Shown: positions 37,201 to 52,200, numbered from the stretch's first letter. The stretch is DNA of 64,000 bases from Bedellia somnulentella (GCA_963576735.1 OY755190.1:2411695-2475694), one strand, 5' to 3'. Made by a program: numbers and translations. Notes: generated by a model from the sequence alone, not told the origin.

Positions 37201-40200
37201 AGAATTATGAAACAAACCATTTTGTACCAAATTTCTATGTTCAGAAATGAGAATATCTTTAGTAAGTACAGATACGGATAGTACTTGTGGGCTGCGGCCG
37301 GGTGCTGCCTCCTACACTGACCGTTGATGATAGTGGAGATCTTACAGCGATTGCTCGGGAATATGGGGATGGTTAGTGGTGGATCTCCATCCAAAATAAT
37401 CGCTGAAGTGAAGAGATAGTGCTTGCTATTAATATATATATTGATATTCTAAGCTGACAAAACAATATTTAGAAAAAGCTTGAACCACCTGAGATACGAA
37501 CCCGGGACGATTGATTCATAATAGTTCTAATTAAATATTCATTGTAGTTAGTTATACCGCTACGGCACGGGGATGTTACCGGCGCGGCGGTGTCAAATTT
37601 TTAATACGCTTTATTTTATATTAGTCTTACTATTGACAAACAAATTTGTCATTTTAAGGTACATTTATTTTGATAAAAATGGATGATGTGAAGTCCATCG
37701 ATTAAAAAAATAATCACAGCAATACGTTGAGCCATATATGAGTAAAGGTTAAGGTTAATGCTCCTTTAGGACCCTTGCGAATTCCTAATTTTCAAAGATT
37801 CATCATCGTATCGTTTAGCTTCTAATTTTACAGGTTTATATTCGTTTGCAATATATAAGTAGACGCAAAAAAAACAATTCAGTAGATAAAACAAATAGTA
37901 CGTCATCCCTCGGGAATTCCTCGTTATCGGAGATTCATTTTTGTATCATTTGGCTCATAAATTTACATATTTATATTCGTTCGCAATATATTACCTTGTT
38001 TTAAACGACTCACAGCGCCAATTCCAATCCATCCAGCAAGCAAATAATATTTTTGTTTTCCCTCGGGAATATCATTTTTCCGGGATAAAAAGTACTCTAT
38101 TATTTAATTTAGGCTTCTAACTATACGTCTGCAAAATTTCGAAGCAATCGGTTACGTAGTTACGGCGTGAAAGCGGAACAAATAAACAAACAAACAAACT
38201 CACTTTCCAATTTATAATATTAGTATGGATTTTCATTGTATAATTTTTCATTTTCTATTTTTTCCATTAGTTTTATATTTATTTTTATTTCTTGTGTAAC
38301 AACTTGTTGATTTTAACTTGAGTTTAAGTTGTTCCAGTGAATGTAATAATTTTTCCTTTGGAAATTGGCGTCCATAGCACAGCCCGACCTATTATGGCGT
38401 CAATGACCCTACTTAAGTATGCCTTACCTGGAACTTTGTAAATTTAGCTATAAAATGTATTAGGCATTTAGGAGATAATAAAATAACCTTATCTTATCTT
38501 AGAATAGCACTACCCCATTTCTTTCCATGGGTGTCAATAAGAAGCGGCAAAGGAAAATGGTGTTTTCAAATGATTTTTGGGCGATGTGGTTGGAGACCCA
38601 TCACCATAAACTTTTTATTTTACAATCTTTATCCCAATCAATTTCTAATAGTGGCTGAAGTATTTCTTATTCTGAAGCTCTGGCTGACCCTTTAAGGGAT
38701 TTCAAGCCGTGAGTATATATATTTACTTACCATTCAGCCGGCACTCCGCTTAATTCCGACAATTTCTTCTTGACATCTAGATACGTTGCATCCATTTGTA
38801 CTTTGATACCGTATTTTGTAGGAACGGACCCGTCCAGCAGTGTTACTGTATGAAACATCAATATGAATTATACTTTTAAATTGTTGTAACTAAAAATATT
38901 TTGTGTTTGAAACTAGTGCCTTAAAATAACACTACCCCTTTCTATGCACAGATGTCGTAAGACAACCGTGATAGCCCAGTGGGTAGAACACTCGGTTATC
39001 GTACAAACGACTAGTGTTCAAATCCTGGGTCGGACCTACACCAATTTGTCTTTTCTAAAGACATATGTGTGGTTAATTTATCATGGTTGTTAACGGTAAG
39101 GGAAAACATCGTGAGGAAACCCACATGGCTGAGTTGTACTTAGTCATGTGACAGTGTATTCGTACAAAACGGCGATAGGCCTGCCCCCTATCACGTGAGT
39201 ACACTGTCCATGCAAAACGTGGGTACTCTGAACACCAGGTGACAAAGTCACGTGATGTTCAGAAGTATTAGTACCTCTGCCAACCCCTTAGGGGATGTTC
39301 GGCGTGTACGTTTATGTTTATGTCGTAAGAGTCGAAAGAGTTTTATGCGATGCTGTTGGAGACCCATCACCAACGATACTTTATTTCAACCATCTTCTAC
39401 CCAGTAACATCCAAATGTCGCTGAAGAGTTTCTAGCTTTGAAGTTTTGGTTGCCCCTTACATGGGATTTAGGGCCATGAGTATATGTATGTATGTATAAT
39501 AACTAAGTATCAAAATTACACAGCTGAATAATAAAAAAACACACATATAAAAACATATGTAATACTTTTAATCGGCTTTTTATATTGGATTGCTTATTTT
39601 AGGAAAGTTTGTTAATATATTACAAGGATCGAAGATTTATACTATGTGATCCAATGTTAAGACTACAGCTAAGTGATTGTCATATTACAAAGATATCATC
39701 TTTTGCTAAAGTATCATTTGTGTCTGCGTTGACCTATACAAGAAGGCATAGAAGCATTTATCCGTCCATTTTAATATCTCAATTAGATACACACTAAGAC
39801 TAAGAGTATTAACACCAAAGTAAAACTCTGCATTGACACCTATTGTTCGTGCTTTGACCGACCGGCAGCTCAACACACATATGAAGGACTCACTCGCACA
39901 CTAGCTGCGTCTCTCTCATATCCTACATCCCGGTATCAAATGTTCATGCAAAGTATAAATACAAATTATAAGTTGTTGATGCCAGTATATCTATGCTGTT
40001 TCCACAATTATAACAGGTAAGTAAAACTTTAAACAGACTCTGACATAAAATATAAATAACCGACTAACCCCCCATGTAAATATTATGTTGTTTACTTTTA
40101 TAATTGCTAGTTTAATTTTTCAGCGACATGATAGTCCAGTGGGTAAGAACACCTGCCCGAAAAACAGAAGGGCGTGAGTTCCAATCCTGGGACGGGCCTA

Positions 40201-43200
40201 CACCAATTTGTCTTTTCTAAAGTCATATGTGTGGTTAATTTATCATGGTTGCTAACGGTGAGGGAAAACATCGTGAGGAAACCCACATGGCTGAGTTGTA
40301 CTTAGTCATGTGACAGTGTATTCGTACAAAACGGCGATAGGCCTGCCCCCTATCACGTGATTACACTGTCTAAGCAAAATGTGGGTACCTTCTCTGGAAA
40401 CTAGATGGCGCTTGCCATGTGAGTTCAGGAGTATTGGTACCTCTGCCAACCCCTTCGGGGATAAAACGGCGTGAACGTTTATGTTAATGTTTATGTTTAA
40501 TTTTTAATCAATTACTAAAACTTTACTAAATTTTTCCTTATTTCTTCAATTTTAAATAGTAGTGTAACATTTAAATTAAACTGTTGATTGGTTTCCCGAA
40601 ATACAGGTCTAGCCTAGTTTGGGAACCCCTGTAAATTCAGCATAAATGTAAATGTCTTTATACCAAATAAACATTTTTTATTTTTTTTTAATAAATAGTT
40701 TCTGACGGGGAATCATTGACACGCCGAGTTATTTTGCTTCCCGTGGATGATCGTAGGAGGCAACTAAGGGTATTGGGATTTTAACTGATTTTGGGGCGTT
40801 GCAATCTTATAACTACTCAACTTCCAAAAGTGGCTGAGACAATTTTCATTTTGAAGATTTAGCTACCCCTCCTAGATTACAGCCATGAGTAATTCCGTCA
40901 TTGCAATAATTGATGTTATACTTACAGATAGCAAGAAGTATTCTCTCATCATCATACGGCAGCGGCACAGAAAGCGCGTTAAACACATCAAATCTGACAG
41001 ACTCGTGTTGACACTTGGCGCACGAAACTTTGGATTTGAGTAGACCGTGGTGATATTATTAAAGCACATTTATACATACTGTTATGTAGTGTCGGCTTAG
41101 AATAACACTATCCCATTGCTTCCCGTGCATGATCGTAAGAAGCGACTAAGTATATTGAGGCTTTTAAGCTAATTTTGGGCGATGCGGTTGGAAACCCATA
41201 TATTTTAAATGTCTGAGGAATTTCTTATTCTGAAGCTCTGGCTACCCCTTCTAATGATCGGAATATATATGTTTGTTATACTTACAGATAGCAAAAAGTA
41301 TTCTCTCATCATCATAAGGCAGCGGCACAGAAAGCGCGTTAAACACATCAAATCTGACAGACTCGTGTTGACACTTGGCGCACGAAACTTTGGATTTGAG
41401 TAGACCGTGGTGATATTATTAAAGCACATTTATACATACTGTTATGTAGTGTCGGCTTAGAATAACACTATCCCATTGCTTCCCGTGCATGATCGTAAGA
41501 AGCGACTAAGTATATTGAGGCTTTTAAGCTAATTTTGGGCGATGCGGTTGGAAACCCATATATTTTAAATGTCTGAGGAATTTCTTATTCTGAAGCTCTG
41601 GCTACCCCTTCTAATGATCGGAATATATATGTTTGTTATACTTACAGATAGCAAAAAGTATTCTCTCATCATCATAAGGCAGCGGCACAGAAAGCGCGTT
41701 AAACACATCAAATCTGACAGACTCGTGTTGACACTTGGCGCACGAAACTTTGGATTTGAGTAGACCGTGGTGATATTATTAAAGCACATTTATACATACT
41801 GTTATGTAGTGTCGGCTTAGAATAACACTATCCCATTGCTTCCCGTGCATGATCGTAAGAAGCGACTAAGTATATTGAGGCTTTTAAGCTAATTTTGGGC
41901 GATGCGGTTGGAAACCCATATATTTTAAATGTCTGAGGAATTTCTTATTCTGAAGCTCTGGCTACCCCTTCTAATGATCGGAATATATATGTTTGTTATA
42001 CTTACAGATAGCAAAAAGTATTCTCTCATCATCATAAGGCAGCGGCACAGAAAGCGCGTTAAACACATCAAATCTGACAGACTCGTGTTGACACTTGGCG
42101 CACGAAACTTTGGATTTGAGTAGACCGTGGAACAGGTCTGTGATGATGGAGCGGTTGCGGTTGGAGTGGGATTGCCACGCCGCCGTGGCTAACGTCTGGG
42201 AAATTTTATGTGGTTATTGTATATGGAATATATTAAATGCATTTAATTAACAGTGACTAAACATAATCTTATAAAGAATGGCTCACGTGGTCTTATAAAG
42301 AAAAACTTATAATAACTTTGGTCTAGCGGTCAAGTACTTAGACCGTCAGTGTCTAGTCTATCTACCCACACTTGGCCATATAGTGGACTATGGTCACCCC
42401 AAAAACACAGTAGGTTTCAGTCCCTCGGTTGGGACATATAATGAAATAAAATAAATTAAAAAATCTATGGCTCGATCCTAGATTTGAGTAGACCGTGGAT
42501 CAGGTCTGTGAAGATGGAGCGGTTTCGGTTGGAGTGGGATTGCCACGCCGCTGTTGCTAACGTCTGGGGAATTGTTAAAGTAGAACACCTTAAATACATG
42601 GAATTTACACAATCTTATAAAGAACTGCCCCCGTGGTCTTATACAGAACTGCCTCCATGATCTTGCGGTCAAGCGCTTAAGCTGTCAGTGCCTAGTCTAC
42701 CTACCCGCACTTTGCCAGTGTGGTGAACTATGGCCAAATACCCTATACCTAGGCTAGGGTAGGCTCAAATTCTTTGATTTGGAAATACATCAAACACAAA
42801 TTTACAAAAACAATAATATGATCAAACAGTTTACAGTGAGGTACAATTGGCGTAATATTGGGACTGTCAGGATATATAATCAAAATGACATTTATAAATG
42901 TTTACCACAACATTAAAGTAGACTTCTAGTATCTTAGAAACCGGCAAATCAATTCACAAAACAGTTTAATATTACGTCTTAAAAGAAGATAGATTCAACG
43001 CATATTATAGTGGAGAATTGCGGTAGTTATACACCGAATGCTGATGTGTAAGTATGTGTTTTGTGAGGAAGAAAAAACTACTGAGAGTAACCGACAATTC
43101 TAAATTTGTATTAGAAGTCTGTAGAACACAGTGACATATTCTTTGGATGGTATTACTGCGTTTCTTCCATTAAAGGTGGTTCAAGAATGGTTTACAGTGG

Positions 43201-46200
43201 GACATCGAATGTAATTGCTCTTGAACTGCTTTTACATTTGCAATAAATGGCTTCTGTCGGGCATTCAGCTGGATAAATTAGTGTTAGGATATGATGTAGA
43301 GTAAATTTCAATAACATAAAGCCCAATTTTCCATGGGGGACTTTATTTTTTTCTTAAATCTCAATTCAAACCTAAAACCAACAACTTCACCAACCTGATC
43401 ATCCGCCGGCGCAGCTTCCTTCGTCTGCAACGGCGGCAAAGGAGTCGCAAGTCTCGACCTGTTCAGATCCTCATGAAGTGCATCAAGCAACCAAGATAAT
43501 AATTCTGCAGCATCGTGTTGTTGGTGAGGAGGCAACATGGTGTAGCGAGACACCGCCCAGCGGACGCGGAGTGGAGCCACTGAGCGGGATGAGCCTGCCC
43601 ACACCTATAATACAATTATATATTTTCAACAAAAAAGGAGCCGACTTCTTAAGATAGGTATAGAAAAAAAGTCGTTCGATGGAAACTTACATTTTTATGT
43701 AAAATTTGATAAACCCACGTATTCATTAAGATATTTTTGTAATTATTAAAACCAAACTCAACAAATTAAATTGTATCACTAAACAAAGTATATCAATAGG
43801 AACAGTTAAACAACTTATAAATCGATTAACTAATTATGGAAAAATTGCGTAATATAGATACAAAAAAAAAACAATTTAAAAATATTCTATACTTTAGTTA
43901 TAAACTTCGTCTGACGTGGCGTAAGAAGTGGCGAGGGTCACGAATATATTTTACAAGCAGATAGAAAAGGTACGAATACTATCATCGTTCTCAATGTGAA
44001 GAGTTAACCTCCAGGGCCGGTCGTTGTGGAGATCTTTGAGGGAGGAATATTTCCAGTAGTAGACCTGTATTGGCTGATGATGATGATGCCTCCTCCTTTA
44101 CTATGCTAGAGCCCCCTTGGTCCCGAGCGGGTTGTTGGCGTTGTGTTTGTACAGATGTCATATCTTGCATCACGGTATCAAACATTTTTTTCTTACGATC
44201 ATTTACTATAACAGTTATATTTGTACACCAATAAATACATTTCCCCATATATCTCACCTCTTTACAAAGTTCTCCGAAGCGCAATGCTAGAGCCCCCTTG
44301 GTCCCGAGCGGGTTGTTGACGTTGTGCTCGTACAGATGTCATATCTTGCATCACGGTATCGAAAATTTTTTTCTTATGATCATTTACTATAATAGTTATA
44401 TTCGTACACCAATAATTCATTTCCCCATATATCTCACCTCTTTACAAAGTTCTCCGAAGCGCAATGCTAGGGCCCCCTTGGTCCCGAGCGGGTTGTTGAC
44501 GTTGTGCTCGTACAGATGTCATATCTTGCATCACGGTATCAAACATTTTTTTTCTTATGATCATTTACTATAATAGTTATATTCGTACACCAATAAATAC
44601 ATTTCCTCATATATCTCACCTCTTTACAAAGTTCTCCGAAGCGCAATGCTAGAGCCCCCTTGGTCCCGAGCGGGTTGTTGACGTTGAGCTCGTACAAATG
44701 TCGGTCTGATGTGAAATAGCGGGTTAAAGGACCCGTGTTCCATACCTGGTAAAGATATTTCGACTGAATGAAAGATGACAAAATTCGGCAATTTCTTTTA
44801 AATATTTTTGTTGCAGATTAATGAAAGACAACGTACTTCATGTCAAAATATAAATTGTTATAACTTGAATAAAAGAATAGAATTGTGTCCAAAAATTTTC
44901 CCTAGCTGCTTTAAAACTTAACTTAGAGAAACTATTCATTTTTACGTGAGCGGATTAAGAGAAATAAATGGAATAATTATGGCGTGAATTTTATAATCGT
45001 ATAACATTACTAGTTACAAAGATGAATCACTTACCGCTTGCAAAGCAGCATTCATATAACACGTATTTCCTAAATTATGAAGGCCGGTAGCTCCTATCAG
45101 AGTAGTATTGCCACACCACCGGGTTACCGACTGAGATCTGAAAAACATATTTTTATTTATTTACATATAAAAACATATATATTGTTTAAAGAGTAGAAAG
45201 AGAACTTGAGCTTATAGATGTAGGTCCTTAAAGGTTTCAGTCTCTCTTGGGTATTCCCGGTATTAATTGTCTGGTGATGATATTTTCAGGCAAATGATGA
45301 GTTGTGTCGTCTTGTTTTATAGACTTAATTAACATTGGTTAAGTTTTTTGGAAATAATGGTAATTATACATTTCAGTATTGCGATTAGATATCAATCGGG
45401 CATACGAGTATATATAACGATATCACACATATCTTAAATCTCATTGTATCATATCATACATACATACATTTACTCACGGCTAGAAATCCCTAGAAGGGAC
45501 AGCCAGAGCCAAGGAATTAGAAATTTTTGAGCCACTTTTGGAAAATTGTGTGGGGAAAAGATGCTCAAATAAAGATTGTTGGTGATGGGTCTCCAACCGA
45601 ATCGCCCAAAAATCCCTTAAAAGCCCCCAAAACCGTTAGTCGCCTCTTACGTACACCCATCGGTAGAAACGGGGTAGTGCTATTCTAAGCAGACACTACA
45701 CGGCTAATACCACCACCATATCATATCAATGAATCTCAAATCTTACTGTACTACATAAATCACACATGTCATCGTATCTCACATCTCACTCACGGTATCA
45801 CGGCAATCTCAACTGGCCAAGTGAGACCTTAAGATCTGGTCTCCAAAAAAATCATGCAATGGCAGGGACCCCAAGCTTAAACGGCTTACACGGCGATCAA
45901 ACCTCAATTTATTACAACAATCTTACATCTCCCTATATTTATCATACCATATCTCACATAACAACGTTTCTCATAAATTTCACCATATCCCACCTCACCG
46001 TATTACACAGCCTTCGCAAATCTCACTATATCCCACAAATCTCAAATTGTACACAAATTTCTCATGTCACTTACCGTATCGGAGCAATCTCCTCAGGCCG
46101 AGTAAGATCCTCAGCACGTGTCTCAAATTATTCTGATATAAACTATATCTGTTTGTCTCTTCCGAAATAAAAAAACACAGAAATCTCACCGTATCGCAGC

Positions 46201-49200
46201 AATCTCCTCAGGCCACGTAAGATCTTTAGCTCGTGTTTCTAATAGTACGTGCAATGGCGGCGACCCCAGACCTTGTAATACGGCAGTTTCATTGTCTAGT
46301 AGTTCCGCGACTGTTGTAGATGGTTCTAGTAACCACAGACGGGTGTGCTCTCGGGGGAGCGAGAGGCAGGAACAGAGGAATTCTGTTACCTGGATTCAGA
46401 AGAAACAAAGTATTAAAGGTGGAACAGTAAAGATATACTTTCAAGACTATTGATCCCAAAAAAGGCTGGCGGAAGCTCTTCAGCCACTTTTGGAGGTTGA
46501 GTAAGGAAAAGAGTAAAATAAAGGTTTGCCATTGCGTAAAGATCAGGAAGAGAATATAAGCGGAAATTTACTCAGGCCTTAGATTTCGTCTCTTAACAAT
46601 TTATGCAATGGCGGCGACCCCAGACCTTGTATTACGGCAGTTTCATGGTCTAGTAGTTCGGCGACTGTTGTAGACGGTTCTAGTAACCATAGACTGGTGT
46701 GCTCTCGGGGGAGCGAGAGACAGAAACAGAGGAATTCTGTTACCTGGATTTGGTTTTAGATTAATATAATGAAAAGTATACGGGCCAGTACATCCCAATG
46801 TTAAGGAACTTGTAATTAGATTGTAGAACGCGAGGTTGTAGTGATACATATCCTATATCGAGTATTTAAATACTTTATCATTCTAAAGGCCTTTCCACAC
46901 TATGCTATTTAAATGCAACATGGACACGCATTTATAGATATACAGACGATGTACGACCGCGGAGAACACACTTGGACCAAATTGAGAGTGTGCTCAAAAA
47001 GGCTGGCGTTCGAAGTATGAAGAATAAAAGAGCATGTATGAAAAGATTGATGGATGTAAACGAAGCTAGAGAGATTTGTCAGGATCGTACGAAGTGGCGA
47101 TCAATAGTCTCTGCCTACCCCAATGGGTACTAATGGCGTGAGTATATGAATGTACGATGTACCCATGTGAGTGGCGCCACATAACATTGTTGGAAAAATG
47201 CGTGCCGTGAAAGCTTCTGTATCACTACAAATGAATTTCGATGGCGCATTTCAAAAACGTAGTATGTGAAAGTACGATATGACAGATATGCCGCGAATGT
47301 GCGAGTTAGTCTTACATGTCGCACTCTCAGAACGAAAGCGGCTCAAGTCCAAAAATAGTGGTATTGAGTTACAATCATAGAGAGGCATAAAAAAGTATGC
47401 TCTAAAACACAGGCACTTATTGTTATAGGGACGGAAAATTCACTATCCTGTCTTTTAACAATGAGTGCCTTTGTTTTACTATTCATCGGATAGAGCATAC
47501 TTTTTTATGTCTCTCTATGATTGTAACTAGGCTTGGGTAGATCCAGCTCCGCGAGGTGATTCGAATCACCAGGTTCAGGCTCAGTTCCGGTACTGAATCC
47601 TCTTAACCGGGCCGGACCGCTTATCGAATCCGGCTCGGTTAAGAAATTCAGAACTGAATCAAACAACCAAAAATAGCACGCTTACTGCGCGGAACGTAAC
47701 GATTGCTATTGACGTACATTTAAAAATCAATTAACTCATATGTATAATGATTCTGTTTGTGTACAGGCCAGGTTCGCTAAAATACAAATATTTATATGTA
47801 AAAAAATAAGTAATATTTAGAAACATTTAAAAATATCTACACATAAATATATACAAATCAGAAAGTTACACAACATTTATTTATTTTATTTATTTATTTA
47901 TTTAAATAAGGCACACCGGCAGTTAACACAACAGACATAATAGTCGTTAATTTTACATTAATAAAAATTTCGTTGTGAAAACCCTTAAAGGCGTACACGA
48001 CATTGTTTAATTATATTACCTTAACGACAACACTGACTAAACATATAATTATACTGTAACAATATTTAATACATGAAAAAAGTTTATAACAAAGTTAAAA
48101 CTAGAGCTAAACAGGATTAACAAAATTAACATGGCAATTATTAGTATTTCTGACAATTTTTTTTCTTAAACAAACTAAAGGAGTCATGAAAGATGTCAAT
48201 GTCTAATTTGTGGTTGAATATGTTATACAGGTCGCATATCCTATTAATTGGGGAATGGGTTCCTAGGTTTGTGCGAGATTGAGGGCCACAAAATAGTTTC
48301 TTAATGGGATGTCTCGGAAGATGGTATGGAATAGGGAAAGAGATAGATTCGAGAATGTCAGGACAATCCAATAAATTATTTAAAGTTTTGAAAAGAAATA
48401 TTAAATCATGTATTTCTCGTCTATTACGTAAGGAAGACATTTTAAAGAATTTAAGACGAAGCTCATAAGGAGATCTGTGAGAAATATTGCGGGAAATGAA
48501 GGCTAGCTGACGTGTAAAAGATCTTTGTATGCTTTCGATTCGTTGAGAATGTACGGAATAAGATACATAAAACACTATCGTATTTATAATATTACAATAA
48601 ACACCATTATTTATGAAAAGATTGATAAATATATTAAACGAAATTGGCAAACAAAGAACACAAAAGAACAACTTTCTGTCCGTCTCTGTCTCCCAAGTTC
48701 AAATTGTATTACATTCTTGTCTCGCTCTCACGTTCAGCATTGTCTGAATGAAGACGTCTGAAAGCCACAGAATCTGAATTCAGACTAGTGGAATAACGTT
48801 CAGAACGCTAGAATTGAAATTTGTGTCGTGGAATAACAAGCGTCTGCGGCAGTAACTTCGAAGGACGTCTGAATTCAGCAACGACAAAGTGTAATGGAAT
48901 AAACTCTTAATAACCGATCCGATCCTGAACCTGATGCCTGAGCCTGTTGTTCGGAAACAATAGAACCGAGCCGGTATGGAGCGGCTCGGTTAAGCGAACT
49001 CGCACCTGTTAAGACAGAGTGAGGCCGGTTAGGCGAGTCAGGTGCACGCAGAGATTCGAATCATTTGAATTCACCGAGCCGGACTTACAATTACACACGG
49101 CTAATTGTAACTCAATATCACAATTTTTGGACTTAAGCCTCTTTCGTTCCGAGAGTGCGATGTGTACGCTGAGCTGTAATTTGATGCGAGGACTAGAAGT

Positions 49201-52200
49201 CGCTACAGTACAGTACTTATTCGACACAAAAAACGCGGTACAGCAACACGCCTAAGACTTGTAACTAATAGAATACATAAACAACTTTGTGTTTGTATAG
49301 CGTAAAATTTCTCAGCCAAATAATCATTCAAAATGACGCTGACGTAGTACGGTTCGTGATAAATTCGTTTTCGAGACATAATAAGTATTATTATCAAAAT
49401 ACTATATACCTGTTTAATCGTAGCTAGTCTTGAAAATGCTGCAGTGTATGCCAAGTATCTCTGTGGAGCTATTCCTGGTCCTATACAATACAATTAGTAT
49501 ATTATACAACAATCTGAATTATAAATTAAATCATATCTTAAAGTTATTCGAAACCGTGATAGCTCAGTGGGGACCATCGCCGCTCATCTAGAGAGGTGTG
49601 AATTCAAATCTTGAGACGGGCCTACACCTATGTGTCTTTTTTCGAGCCATATGTGTGGATAATTTTTCATGGTTGTCAACGATGAGTAAAAACATTGTGA
49701 GGAAACCCACATGGCTAAGTTGCCCTTCCGTATTTGTGAAAAAAAAAATACCAGGTGATATTACACATGATGTTCAGAACAATAGGATCCTCTGCCATCC
49801 CGCCGAGAAAATAAGGCGAGAATGTTTGAGTTGTGGAAAATTAACCATTAATAAGACAGAGCAGTTCGTTTGAAATTGCGTTGGTAACTATAACACAATA
49901 TCTAAGTATTCGGTAAAAAAACATTATTTATAAACTTACGTTGCGAGCCGGGTACATGTCGGTATATTTTCAGCTCAATTGGGTACAGTTCCAACTCTAA
50001 ATCGGAGTTTGGCGGCCGAATAACCTGAAATTGAAATGAAATGTGTAAAATGTGTTATTCGGTAGATGTGCTCTAGACGTAATGTGGCTAAACAGTAAGA
50101 AAGAGTAAGAAAGAGATAGAGTATACCTTGGCAAAGGATGCGGTCCCCCGTACCAGGTGGCGCGTTAATCAGATAACATTAAGTCACCCATGGAGAATGG
50201 AGAGAGGTTATAGTGAGAGGAGGAGAGAGGTAGAGAAATGAAAAGAGTAAGAAAGAGATAGAGTATACCTTGGCAAAGGATGCGGTCCCCCGTACCAGGT
50301 GGCGCGTTAATCAGATAACATTAAGTCACCCATGGAGAATGGAGAGAGGTTATAGTGAGAGGAGGAGAGAGGTAGAGAAATGAAAAGAGTAAGAAAGAGA
50401 TAGAGTATACCTTGGCAAAGGATGCGGTCCCCCGTACCAGGTGGCGCGTTATTCTGATAACATTATGTCACCCATGGAGAATGGAGAGAGGTTATAGTGA
50501 GAGGAGGAGAGAGGTAGAGAAATGAAAAGAGTAAGAAAGAGATAGATTATACCTGTCTTGGCAAAAGATGCGGTCCCCCGTACCAGGTGGCGCGTTAATC
50601 AGATAACATTAAGTCACCCATGGTGAATGGAGAGAGTTAGAGTAATAGAAAGAGTAAGAAAGAGATAGAGAATACCTGTCTTGGCAAAGGGTGCGGTCCC
50701 CCGTACCAGGTGGCGACGGCGCGCCACAGACTGGCCGGCAGCAGTTCGAAGTCTCGGTGCTCTGATAACATTATGTCGCGGCGAATTACACCGCCTTCGC
50801 CGGTTAGCGATCTAACCTGGAACAAATACAATAATAAAGTTATTTCATATTTCATTCGAATAGATTTGTAATACTAAACTCTAGAACAATCGTGCAAAAC
50901 GAACGATGGCGTTTAAATGTCTAACCTAGCACGTAAAAACACAATGCCGTGTAGTGCCGGCTTAGAATGTCGCTACCCCTTTCTACCCAAGGGTGTCGTA
51001 AGAGGCGACTAAGGTTGTTGGGGCTTTTTATTGGATTTTTGGGCGACGCGGTTGGAGACCCATCACCAAAAACCTTTATTTTACGATCTTTTCCCCACTC
51101 AACTTCCAAAAGTGGCTGAGGAATTCATAATTCCTTAGCTCTGGTTACCCCTTCTAGGGAATTATAGCCGTGAGTATATGTATGTATGTATGTAAAAACA
51201 CAAAAATCAACCAGAGTCAAAGAAATCATTTTATTCATTAAAATAATACTACAAAATCAACCCAAATTTTATACTAAGAATGAATACTGAATTCGTTTTA
51301 TACCTTTTCGTTACAAGGAGCTAGCAATCGCGAGTTGTCGATAGGACCCGGCGGTCTGATGACGTCATTGAGGCTACTTTGACCCGACCACGATGATTCT
51401 GAAATTATATAATGTTAATGATTTAAATCTAAATATATAAAACTTAAAGGTGGCATATTAACACACAGCCCAAAACACTAGACAAATCATGCAAAAAAAT
51501 TGGCATGCAGGTAGATCTTATGACGTAGGTATCCGCTAAGAAAGGAGTTTTGAAAATTCCACACCCAAGAGGGTTAAAAGAGGGGTGGAAGTAGTTACAC
51601 TTTAGATAACGTAACAAGAAATAAGGAATCAACAAATTTTAAGCTACTTTGGAAAAAGAGAGGAAAATATGGTGATAATGTTAGTGGGTATCCAATACTC
51701 CAAAATGATATACCCATTGATGAATAGAAATCAAGATCGAGATATTGGTCAGAATCGTACAGTGTTTGCTTACCCTAATACGACCGATGTTGTACTCAGA
51801 TAGAAGCACTTTTTTTTCGAAAGGATTGGTTGCTACTGGCCCTGTGGCCTGAGGCAGCAGAGGGCCGCCTTAGCAGGGCAAGGGTGTGTGTACTTAAGCT
51901 AAATCGGATTGAGGAAAAAGGAGTCCTAATACGATGGCCAAGTGGCAGTTTGGGGCTAACTTGATCTGTGTAATAAATAAATGTCACTAGACCATTAGAG
52001 TGTCGGGGCCGTCCAGCGTATATGTGTATATGTATTTATGTACGTAATTTTTATTATTTACTGTTTATCCAGTTTCTTCAACATTTCTTAATCCAGCCCT
52101 TTTGCTTTTTCCCTTGCAAATAGTTTCTATTTTAATTATAAATATAATAATATGTTTTTTATTCTTGTTATTTCGACTGATTGTCATTTTATCGTGCTAT

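Larger units (their letters stand above)
47315..49164. mobile_element. Foldback-type element in intron 11
   Basis: CATGTCGCACTCTCAGAACG and TCAAGTCCAAAAATAGTGGT at the left return inverted as GGACTTAAGCCTCTTTCGTT and GAGAGTGCGATGTG at 49120-49164. Inner blocks with CGGCTCGGTTAAG (47630, 48982) also mirror each other. A LINE fragment and a hairpin are inserted inside. Confidence 0.65.

Noticed and set aside
37188..37400. Minus-strand frame starting DGDPPLTIPIFPSNRC as a Usp32 exon between exons 17 and 18
   Set aside because: It has an acceptor and possible donors, but its phase does not match exon 17 and it has no similarity to USP32. Exon 18 at 33143 joins exon 17 exactly and matches the family.
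41205..41789. 74-residue frames repeated in the array (MCFNNITTVYSNPKF) as small genes
   Set aside because: They are a shifted reading frame across the duplicated exon 16 fragment and SINE-1 sequence.
40917..42127. The regular 360-bp repeats as a CRISPR array or satellite
   Set aside because: Units are whole identical segments without unique spacers, contain Usp32 exon 16 sequence and belong to a eukaryotic intron.
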